Positions 27,601 through 39,600 of a DNA stretch of 64,000 nt are shown here, in pieces. A program made the translations under genes and the position numbers. The notes below the pieces were generated by a model that saw nothing but the letters and a program-made list of their open reading frames with translations, did not search any database and had not been told where the DNA came from. Source of the stretch: Mnemiopsis leidyi (taxonomy: Eukaryota; Ctenophora; Tentaculata; Lobata; Bolinopsidae); NCBI GenBank assembly GCA_000226015.1, contig JH154988.1, positions 378,367 to 442,366 on the forward strand, read 5' to 3'. The first letter of the stretch is position 1; each line of letters opens with the position of its first letter.

Positions 27601-30600
27601 GTTGATACTTTAACATTAACTCTTCATCTTCCCATATATACTTCTTGCACTGCTCACGAGAAAAAATCAAAGCGCCTAAGTTCAAGTTTTTTTAATCAAA
27701 AGAAGGCAATACTACTGAATTTATAGCTTCACCGAAATTTGCGATTTATTCCTCGCACGAAAACTTCGCATAGAATATTTTGCAGAATGATTTTATCATT
27801 GAACATAGGACTTACGTCTACAATTAGGAAGTTTTTCCTCTGGTACAATTTGTCCGTACAGACACGTAGCTGTACTTTCTAATTCTTCCAGGTTGGTGTA
27901 ACCCTCAAAGCAAGTAAGTGTCAGAGTTTCCCCGTGAGAAACCGGTAGTGCTTGTACCGTCACAACATTTTCCCATGTTGCATCAAAGGTTGTGCAACCA
28001 GATTCTAAAAGTGTTTAAGGTTAATTAAGGTAAACAGCAAAGTGTTGGTACCAAAGTATATCACATCAATAACATAATGCAAACTTTACCAAAAGTTCGA
28101 TTTTAAAATCATTTCTTCGATTCGGGCCTCCATCTTAAGATCTTTAGACAATGTCTAATAGACATATAGCTCCGAAATTTCGCGTGATGTTACATGATGT
28201 AGAGGAAATGGTTTGAAACAAGGTCAAAGCAATGCGATTCATTTCCTACTGATGTCAGAGCAGTTAGAAGGGAAATTAGGCTTCTTTGGGAGGAAGAAAG
28301 AAACGGCCGAAGTATGAATTGAACATTAGAAAAGAAAGAATAAAGAATAAAGTCTTTCTACTTTACTTGACAAAGTTCAAAGCTCTGGCAAGCACCTGAG
28401 CCCTCTTGACAAATCATGAAAACAGTTTCCAAGGCAAAAGCTATCCGTAGCCCGTAGGTTTTTATCCCTTCAAAAATATAGTTCCATTCAAGCTAAGTTT
28501 ACTTTAAGGTACGTGCATATTTTAGATGTTTCAGCCATTAACCCCCTAACGGTCTGTCAATCAGACTCCCTCGACCCAACACCTCACGTGCCAGGCACTT
28601 GTATGAAAATTGAAAACTGCACTGTTTGTCTGCAAGCTTCTGCTTCTTCATGAAGTTGGGACATGGAAAGTGCTGCAATCATAATTGGACAGTGTTTTGT
28701 GTTTTTATGATTAAAATCTTGTCATCTACAATATTATATTATTAATGTGGTTTCAAGTGCAGTGGGGAGGGGACCTTTTTCAGGTCCTCATTTCGAGCAA
28801 GCTCGACTCCCAGAGGTGTGCACTGAATGTTAACGGGTATAGGGCCAGTAGCTCAATTGGTAGAGCACTCATCTAAACAATGCAGAGGTTGTCGGATCAT
28901 ACCAGAGTCCCGACTCATACCCACGGTGCCGGTCCATGAATTTTCTGAATTGACTATCAGTGGAAATCGTGTGCGTTCAAATATCTGCTCTGTACACATT
29001 ATGTAGCTTGGTTAATCCTTCGGCCCACCCACAACATATTATATTATCATATTAAATACTCGCCAAGAATTTCGTTAAAGGCTCACTTATTTTGATATTT
29101 TTACCTCCCAAGGGACAGGTGCTATTTGCCACGAAGAACGTTTTACTGCGATCTATTATACCTGATTACCTGGCTTCTATTTTACCTGGTTTTTCTCTAA
29201 CAGCTACTTCGAATAAATAGAATCGTTCTGGACCCGTTATCTTCACGGCGTCCCCGTATACACAGCCAGGGGGAGACGAAAGGTCAGATGTAGCTTCCTC
29301 AGTGCTGACTGTAGCCGTGAGTGAGTCACATCCTGTTTCATCGATCATACACTCACAGTCGTTCTCCGAACAGATCCAATTTCGTTTCCAGTAACCATTA
29401 TTGTCCCATAAATCAATGACTTGATGAACACAGATGATCTGCCCGAGGTTCACCTTCCACCAATACTCTTGTCCGATATCTAAGTGGGCATGAGAATGAT
29501 ACCACAAGTCCAAAGCAATCATAGCACCATAGTCTGCTTCGTTACCGTTGAGAGTGCTCGATTGTTCTGCACTTACTGGCACTATCTCATCTACCATTCT
29601 ACTTCGCTGGTTCGTAGCACCCTCTGTAGAAAGAAAGCTTGTGGATGATCGGAAATGCATAGTCGATTCGAATGGGTTGTTGCTGTAGATTCAAATGTTT
29701 GAATCTTGAAATTGAAATTTTACTGCGACCTTTGAACTTACCACAAAATAAACTCGTGAAGAAAAACAGGCGCAGGATTATCATTGAAAGATAAAGCTTC
29801 CTGAAGATATACGTTCAGATTGCTTTTATCAAAAACTTGTTAAAAGGGAACGACAAGAATTAGTGTTATATTGCAACTCAAATTATAATATAACAATCAC
29901 AGATTTTGGGGGCAAGCTTCATCAATAAGTGGAATCTTCTCTGTAAATTTTTTTGGAGACTGTACAACTTTTGTGGATATGCAAGCAAAACCTCTTGTCC
30001 AATCTGCTTACTTGTACTGAAAACCAACACCTACCAAGAAAAATTATGAAACCTTTTACTGTTCCTCACAGAAAGAGGGATCGACACGTCCCTGGTTGCA
30101 TGCGCGCTTCACAATAAAAGAAGACTTATGAAAATAACCTTGTTGGCGAGGAACATTTTTTTCTTGGGTTAAACTTTAAATTCAAATCCCTACAATGGAT
30201 ATTCAACCGGGTAAAACAAGTTATTCGGGAAGCATTCGGCGCAGAAAAATGACAAGTTGAGCAGAATACTAAAATAGGTTCCTTGCTTTGAGTTTGTTAT
30301 TGTGGCTATTGTAAAGTGTCACTTTAAGGGACTAAGGGAGCCAAACTTTGTGATAACAGTGTCACACCTAATGACCGAATAAAACCATGAAAATTTAAAC
30401 CTTAGGCTAACTCGCTTGGGAGATGGAATTTTGCTTGCCTTAAATTTTTAACGATTTGATAAATTTTACAACTATGAGGGAAGAGTGGAGAGGTACTCAG
30501 GTAGAAGTTAGATCTTACAAGATTACTGGCACATCAGACTTTAGGGTTGAGGAGAAGAAATTGGCTGTGTTACCTTGAATTTGCAGAATAAGGCTATTAA

Positions 30601-33600
30601 AAGTGACATAAAATATAAGCTTAGAATAAACTAGTGTGACTAATGTGACTATACGTAAGTTTTAGACGGGAAAGCGGACCAACTGATCCTTACTCAGTAT
30701 TCAATCGTCATTGCCTAATGCCTATTGCTTACGTGCGCCAAAAGGTCCACCTTCATTTCCTAGTGACAATGTGACTGAGATGAATTAACTTGAGAACAAA
30801 ATCATGTTAAATAGGATCAGGTAAGTTTAGTCAGCATCCATGGTGTTACAAACCCTCTGGGGCATTACTGCGCCCAGTCTCCAAGCTTACAGTAATGGTA
30901 CAGCAAACTAGTGTGACATAGTATAAACGAGCGATGCGCGTCTAGAATTTCTCCGAAATGCGTGACAGCGTGTGATGGCCGCGACAGTAAGTTATTGACC
31001 TAAAACTAACGGTAGTGCCAGAATATGTTAAATTGCTCCGCAACACCGGAGACGTCCAGATTGAGTATTTACCTCCTTCTGACCGCTTTTTAGTTTTAAC
31101 ATTTTAACCTTTTTTAACTAGAAGTAAGGGTTTCTGTAATCAATTCAACGATAACAACCACTACCTGCAGTTGGAAATTAAAGAACCTACTGCAGCTTAC
31201 TGGCACTGCATGATTAAGGATAGACACGTGGTTTGTCATCCCCCCCTCCCCATTTTCATTACATCTTCAGTAACATCCTGTTAATACAACTGATCAATAT
31301 CATAGCTTCTCTAAGAATATATCTTAGCTACTTAGGGTAAAAATCAAAATGAGGCAATATTATAAATGGTGCACATGTTATCGGACTCACAACAAGCTTA
31401 TTAGCTTAAGCACTCGGGTATGGAGGGGCGTGGTTCCCTCAACTAGCAGTGAGTCTGCTAGTCTCTACAGAAGTCAGGGAAGAAGGAGAAGGAAAGATAT
31501 CTAAAAAACCCAAAACCTATGTGCCCCAATGCAATATTCAACCAAGATCTGAAAGTGGGATCCCAAAAGGATCTACTGCATTGAGCCCAAATGGACGCAA
31601 TTTTTTCAGTCTTTGAATAAAACGGTGTTCATCTATTTCTAGCGTTCTATTACAAAGAATTGAGACCTTGTAAGACTGATTAAAGTGTTCTGATCGTTTC
31701 CTAAGGTTGTGACATTCTACAAGGTGTTTGCCGAGGCTGAATCCATGATCATTTTCGATTCCCGCACTATATAGACTAAAAACTATTTAGCTAAACGCAC
31801 TTTATAGCCTAACCCTAACCCTAACCCTAACCCTAACCCTAACCCTAACCCTAACCCTAACCCTAACCCTAACCCTAACCCTAAATTAGGTTTTAGCTAT
31901 ATAGTGTTTTAGCTAAATGGNNNNNNNNNNGCTACAAGGTGTACGTGACAACTCTATTAGTCCTATTTATCATAAAACAGCACCCACTGGTTCATTGTGA
32001 TTGTTGAATTGTCACTTGGGAATGAATCACAGCGACACCCAATCACTTCTTTGTTACTGTGGTTCATTGCTCGGTGTTTGACACTTTCTTCCTGATAGAT
32101 TGTTGCTCACATGATCTCATTATATTATTATTACCTCGATCACATTATCATTATCAACCTCAATAAAAATCGTTTTATTCTAAGAAGAAGCGACTTTGTA
32201 TAAGTATTTAGCCTTGAGTTCCACACAATGTACACTACAGGATTTGCACAAGAGTTCGTTGCCATTTGGAAAAGGTTGAGAAAGAAGCCGAATATTTGAA
32301 GCTTGATGGGAATCGTTTCGAATGTAATTGTGTACATCGGCAGGCAGATTGCCCAAAAAAGACACCAAGTGGCGTTACAGATCGTGAATATAACGGAGAG
32401 CGTCAAAATCACAAACGTTGCTTTTCTGTTGTTCTCAATGCTTGATCTACTAGCTTGCTGTGTAGGAATTACTGGTCTCGGTTTCCTCAATACTCTTGCT
32501 ACAATGACACTTGAAACTCCAACCACATCCACGGCCATCAGAACGTACGTGTATTGAGTTATGAATACCATCGTGTGAGCCACTCGGTAAACATTTCTAC
32601 TAGACTGGTCGGTTGCTTGTTTATACAAGGGAAATGTAATGCATGGAACCGTCATCCCAAATAGAAGAAACAAAGCATTGAAACAGTGAGCCAGGTTGAC
32701 ATACTTCTTCTTTATGAGGATCAGTGGCTTAGTGAGAGCCAGGGTCCGGGTAACACTGAGCATCGTCGTAAGAAAACAGGAGAGAAGAGCCAATGATAGA
32801 TTAAAGTTGCTTATCAAAAGTCTATGAATTGAATCGTAAATCTTTGTCATATCATCTCCGTGTTCGTCTAGCTCTTCTGCTCTCTTTGCAAAATAGTTCA
32901 ACACGAGAAGCTGAACTGGGGCCATCAAGCAGATCAGCAGATCAGTGATATTGAGGGCTATCAAGTGTAAATCAGCAAGGCTCTTTCTTTGATATCTCAG
33001 AAAAAAAGATAGAGATATGGCGTTAGAAATGATCCCCGATGTAGCTAGTAGTCCGACCAATGTAGTTCTTGTATAGTCGGCAACATTCGAGAAAATCAGC
33101 GCATCCATATCGAGAGAAAACATGAGGAGCAGTGGCCAGCGATGATAACTAGTGGATTTTTAGATTCTTATAATACGCTAAGTCCAGACGAAGAGATTAA
33201 GATTGCCGTTATCGCACAGTTTTTCCTCTAATCACAGTAAAAAAGTAAATTCAGAATCGATTTGCTAGCGAATTTCCGGTATAACAGCTAGTAAAGTGAA
33301 AAGCGCTTGCCGACTTGGTGGTTGTTTGGGGCTGGTCCTTCTCATCGCACTCGACGAATGATAGATCTGGAAGGATAGAAAGCTGTTTCCAATGATTTAA
33401 TCAAGTCTTTAGGCATTTCTCACATGTACCAACCAAAGGCGAAAATACATGGGGTGTCTATGATTGCAGATGACTTATTGGAAAGCGGACTGGCTGCAAT
33501 TCTGCTATACAAAAGCGAGTAATGATCTCAATAAACATGTTCGTATTATGTAGACACCTTTCAGAAAAATCGCTATTCTTGAAAAATATATGAAGGTCAG

Positions 33601-36600
33601 ATTCCGGGTTATTTGAAGAAACGGCAGTACAGTTCATAATTAGATCTAAAAGGTAAGCGGGACAATTCAAGAATTTAGGGGTATAATGCGACCTGAAATC
33701 TATTAATTTTCTATTCTCGTTAATGAGTCTGTACAAGTAATCTGTTGGTTTTTGATATCTCAAGTCATGAGATGCTTGTAACGATTTAAAATCTCCCAAA
33801 AAGAAGCCGTTTTAAGCTTCCTAATATTGATCTTGTATAACTGTTTAACTTAGAGTTTCTTGTCATGTACACTACCGGGTTTGCACATGAGTTGCCAGTC
33901 AGCAAAACCAGGTTCAGGAAAAAGCCAAATGATTTCATACGGCTATCTTCAGCAAATAATGCCAAACAGACGACCCAAAATAAAATCCAGATACCATTCA
34001 ACAGCGCGAATATAACGGACAATGTCAAAATCATGACTGTAGCTTTCCTGTTGTTACCATGACTGTTGTGTCCTGTTGGTTGTGTTAGGATTTCTGGTGG
34101 TCTTTGGAGTGTTCTTGTCACAATCACGCTACAAACTCCAACAATCAACACAGTCATCAGAACGTAAACAAATTCGATCACATACACAATTATCGTTACC
34201 ATGTGTGAGAGAGAGTATTGGTTCTCGGTCTGGTTTTCGTCCAAATCATATAAATTAGGGATGAATTTAGCCAAGAATATGGCCAAACTAAATACCGCAT
34301 TGATTAAATGAGCCAAACCAATCAATTTCACTTTCATGATGTAGAGTGGTTTAGTAACTGCTAGGGCTCTTGTAACACTGATCGTAGCTGTTATATAGCA
34401 GGAGAGGAGCGCTAATGATAGCCCAAAATCTATTATAAAAGCCTCGTGAAACTTTGACTTTTCTGCTATCATTTCCTCCAACCCTTGCATTCTGTTTGTG
34501 TACTGATTGAAGCAATAAAGTACAGCAGGAGATAAAATGCAAACCAGTAGATCTGTGACATTCAGGGCGATCAAGTGTAAGTCAGCAAGACTTTCTCTTT
34601 GGTATCTCAGAAAAAATGATATTGATATCGTGTTGGAAATAGTTCCCGCTGATGCTAAGAATCCTATCAGAACGGATCTAGAGTAGACGGCAATCCTCGA
34701 GGAAATAACTTGCTCCATATCTCTTCCGCGGAAAACCGAAGTACAAGCAAGCCGATCGAATATTACTAGGTCTCAAAATAAAGTTTTTGGGCAAAAGGCG
34801 TCGTCGCAGTATTGACTTACGTTGACGTTTCTTTGCAATTTCGTTTTTTGGTCATTCCACCGACAAACCATCTTACCATTGTGTCTGAACAGTAAATACC
34901 GTTAAAACTGATGCAGGATTAAACTTGAAAGGATAAAAATTGAGCCTCCGAAAGTTTGGCTGCTTCGCTACATCATCTCAGAAAAATTTTAGAAACAACA
35001 CAATGCTAAAGATTGAAGAAATAAAACGATGAAAATGCATTAAGAAGCTTGCTTTTCAATCACATTCAATAATTATTTCTAAATTCAGTAAATATCTTCT
35101 CTCCAAGTATTCCTATATCTTTGAAAAGTAGTAAATTCATACTCTCCCACATGTAAATTATGATTAAAGAATGTTGACCGCTATGCGGAACGCATTTTTA
35201 AACGTCGTGAAAATAAATCCTTAGCTGTGCTGAAAAGTGACTTAGTATACTCGTTCAATCTCAGCTTTCTGACCATGTACACAACTGGATTTAAACATGA
35301 ATTGATGGTTACCATGAAACCATAAAAGAATATACCGAATACTTGCACTCCCCCACCACGAGAATTCCAACGATAGCAAATATTTCAGCCAAAAATGATT
35401 GATTAATTCTGTCTGGTTTCGTAAAATGATTATAATACACTATCTAACCGATAAAAAAGCCAGAATAACAAATACATTTATACAAAGGGCTAAACAGACT
35501 TAACTTTTTCTGATGATAAAAAGAGGTCTTTTCACCACCAATTTGTCCGAATCACGCTTAGCACTGTCGTTATAAAGCAAGATAACAGCGATACGGAAAC
35601 AGTGAAACTCCCAAAGCTAAAGATAACTTGATCGATTTCGAAAAAGTCTCCTCTTGGACCGTCGCTTTGCAGCCTTGCTGCGTTAGTGTTCGAACTGAGA
35701 AAGTCTAATGGAGAGTGGAGACACAATACAAATCAGCAGATCTGCGATATTGAGGGCTATCTAATGTTTATCCCGTGACTTTCTCTTTGGTATCTCAGAA
35801 AAAAAGATATCGCATTGGACGGAGTTCCTGCTGTTGCTAACAGTCCTATTAATGTAGTTCTTGTGTAGCAGGCAAAATCCTAGAAAATAACTACCTCAAT
35901 CTCACGAATAAGCCAAACTTATCTCAACATCAATATATCACCTGCCGAGTTTACGTTAGCCGGGTCAGGCTGGATAAACTAGAGCAGCTGAAGTTTATAG
36001 CCATAACTACCAGCAGCTACCCCACGTGAACAAATTACTAATGATAGTTAACTTGAGTAATGATGTATATTGCTTTGCTGCACCTGAATCCATCAAAATT
36101 TTAGTCGTCGTATCAGTTTTTCTCGTTTATAATACCCACGTTGGTCGATCGTTATAACGGCCTTGATAGCTCATCTTAAAATACTCGTGCCTTTGATTAA
36201 TATACCAGGAGTGTTAAGTCCCAGCTGCAAAGCAGACGATGTAAGCTTGCAGGGATTAAAATCTTATCAGGCTTATAAACCAGGTGGTTTTGTCTCTTAC
36301 ATGAATACATGGCTGAAATAAAGTGTAAATTATAATACTGGAGTTCTTAAATTCGTCTCTGAATTGTGACACCTGCATATAAAAATATCGAGCGAATAAC
36401 ATTTGAATCAAATCAGCAAGTAGGACGTAGGTACAGCTTGATAATTCCGATTTTCCCATTTCGGTTTTATTCCGATAAGTAAAAAGTAACTGTAACATTT
36501 CAGAGACCTGCTGGAAGACACAGTATACGAGTTCGAAGTTTCCACACAGTCGAGGTGCGGTAGACAGTCTTGGTCTGACCCTGTCTTCGTCAAAACTATG

Positions 36601-39600
36601 TCAGGTTGGTTCGTTTTCCATTTACAGGGAACCTAGCCAACAGCCTTTTCTTGTGAACAAAACCTTATCTTATCAGTGATAATTAGGTTGTGTTTATGTT
36701 TAAGTAATTAGGATGTCTAACCTTTTTCATTTTTTCCTCACATTCGAGTCGTTTTTAAATACTTAGTTACTTGCACAAGTATGCCCAACTTGAATTGCTG
36801 TCTAGATATTAAATTTGGTTTGGAATTTCGATAGCCCTAAAATAGCATCAAAACATCAACATAACCATAACATTAACTTGCAGCAGTTTGAGCACCACTG
36901 CTGTAGTACCAATCCGGACTCCCCCAAATTCTTTTGCTGACCCATTCGTCGGGCAACTACGTTAGAATATTTTAAACTTTCGACCACTATTCATTAGCTC
37001 TAGACTCAGTCTAGATTCTAGAGTCTAGAAATTACCTTAATGTATCCCTATCCGATCTGAGTCGCTATTATTGGGCTAGCAGAGGGTGATGAAGCCTTAA
37101 ACCATCAGCTTTATACATTCTTTTAGAGAAGTAACGCGAAGATTTTACTGTTCGCATATCATAAAACTCAGGTGGATGAATAATTTTCTCTGAGACAAAC
37201 GAACAAGAAGTGATCATGGACGTTTAGTCTGTCAGCCTTCTTCCTCCTTTTCTACCTGGTCTTGTGGTCTACTGCTTACAAATTCAACTTTATTTCTTTA
37301 TTGTTTGTCACGTCTCATTCTTTACACTTTTTTGTTGACCATCCACAGGTCATGCTTAGACATAAGCATTTTTTAACAATTCCCGTAAATAATATTTGCA
37401 TATGAAAATTTTCTTACAAAAAGATGCTATATTCAAACATGTTTACTACATTTGTGTTTGACCGCGGAGGTTCATGTTGTCCTTGCAAGTGCATGATTAT
37501 CACCGTCTTTTTCTCTGTATATTTCTATCCTGGAGTCAGGGTGATAATAATAGCCGTCGCGATCGAATCGAATATCCTTTTTTATCGCTTGTTGCAAGAA
37601 AATTCTTTTAATAGCTTACAGTTGGGATTTCGCTTGGTCACTGTCGGATTAATCCTGTTTGCATGATAGCCGCTTCAAGTAGATTAAAGAATTTGCATTA
37701 AAATTATCTACACTCTTTACTAACGTTTTTGCGAATTTACATAATGTGTATGAAACTTGACCTATTGAATTATTAATGACCTATCAAATTTCAATTCCCC
37801 AATCCGGCCAATCCAAACGTATAATCCACGTACGTAGAAAAGCTCAGACCTGATACAATTTGGGCCAATGGAAGTTGTGGTGAAATCATTTAAAACTTGC
37901 AGCAGTGTTTTGGTGAGGTCTCGTTCCCACGATCCTATGTTGAAACCAGTACAATATCCAACGCTAGCTCTTAGTCTTATTGTGGAGACTTAAGGCTTTT
38001 TAAATTCTGCCCTTTTTTCGGCTACAGCTTTTAACTTTGCAGTGCAGTCCCAAAGTTGGCAATTTTTATCAATTCTAAAGTTTGAAAACTATAGAATTTA
38101 GCTATCTCGGTGAAGGTGTTATGAGGATTTTTGTCTTATTTTTCACGGTTACCGTACAGTTTGTTGCAAAGACTGAAACGAATTCAGGTACAGTTTCATA
38201 ACAGCGATATGTATCTTTTCTATCATAATGAATTGTAGGTCCTATTAAAAATAGTATAAATTGAGATGTTTTTAGCCTTAATCGTCTATTTTTCCGTTCT
38301 ACAAAACCCTAGGCTTAACTACGCCAGCTGTTACGGTTGCCACATGTCCAAATGTATTGATCTGCTAAGCCCCTCTCAAACCGCCCACATTTCAGTTCCA
38401 GGACCAGTCCAGAACCTCCAAGTGTTGAACAAGACAAATAGTACTGTCACTGTGGGCTGGACTCCACTTGATGACGTCATCCAGTATTACTTTGTAGGTA
38501 TCTTTAGTTACTAACCACCCTGTAATCTAACACTAACAGTTATTAAATAAGTTTATGTTCAGTTAGTATTGTACACTAGTAATTAGCTTTATTTTTGCTT
38601 ATTTACTTTGTTAGCAAAATTTTCACAGAAATATGTCCCAAACCTAAAACAACACAACTAAAACAGCAACAAAAATAATAAAATATCAAGAAATAATTAA
38701 CTTGATTAGTAACTTTGGCAGTTAACTATATTATCTATTATTAATTAAAACTCAACAAGTACTTCACACCATGTCGTCCAGACGGTGATATTCCCGACAG
38801 CGGGAGGGTCTACACAGGAGTACAAGACTCTAGATCCGGGAGCAGTGAACCACACCTTCACCGGACTGCTCCCGTACACCTGGTACACGGTCAAGATAGC
38901 TGCTTCTAGTGCTCTCTCCGTCGGGAAATACAGTCACATTGAAGTGGAGACGGAAACTAACCGTAAGTTTGTTTCTAGTTTATCGTGGAGACGTCTGATG
39001 GAGACTTAGGAGTGTTTAGACTTTCAGATTAAGTTGTCGCTCATTTAGACTTAAATTTACCAAAATTCCTGTTTTAGTAACATCATCAGAAAGATGGTTG
39101 AACATTAGGATTGATAGAAAACAAGACGCATGCTTTTTCCTTAGAATTAGCCGAATGTCGATTTCAAAACATATCTTTTAAATAATATAAACTTATAAAG
39201 GTGATGAACACCCCAGTATTGACAACTGTAAAGCTATTATGAATACGGATGCGTCCCAACTGCCACAGTCTACGCTGCAAATAATTAGTCTAGATTTCGT
39301 ATTCCAGAACGCTAGAGCAATTTCTCTGACGAAAGTTCTTCTATTTTAGCTTCTAAACTTTCTTCAACAAATAGTTCAGATATTCTTCCACCGAATCTTG
39401 AACTAGAACAGCTTCTCTTTTTCCTGTTAATGTTATCTCTATATCTGCTAAACTATCTAACGTATGCAGGCGGTGCTAAGCTAAGACAAAAAAGATCACC
39501 AAGTAAATTCTCGACTTGTTAGCTGAATTTGTGCGTGAAGCACACTCACTACTTCCTTCAAATGCTGGCTGCAACCTTTTGAAGCACTTTTAGGTTTCAC

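Larger units (their letters stand above)
29785..32139. other. Spacer upstream of FTP-CCP copy B and downstream of GPCR 1
   Basis: No coding sequence seen; contains the duplicated upstream block, a MITE copy and the telomere-type array. Confidence 0.5.

Noticed and set aside
28841-28925. tRNA gene
   Set aside because: A-box is good but the acceptor stem and anticodon arm do not pair and the B-box is degenerate; called a SINE head instead.
33458-33799. 113-residue minus-strand frame overlapping the end of GPCR 2
   Set aside because: Different frame, overlaps the receptor stop codon, no recognisable domain; probably 3' flank.
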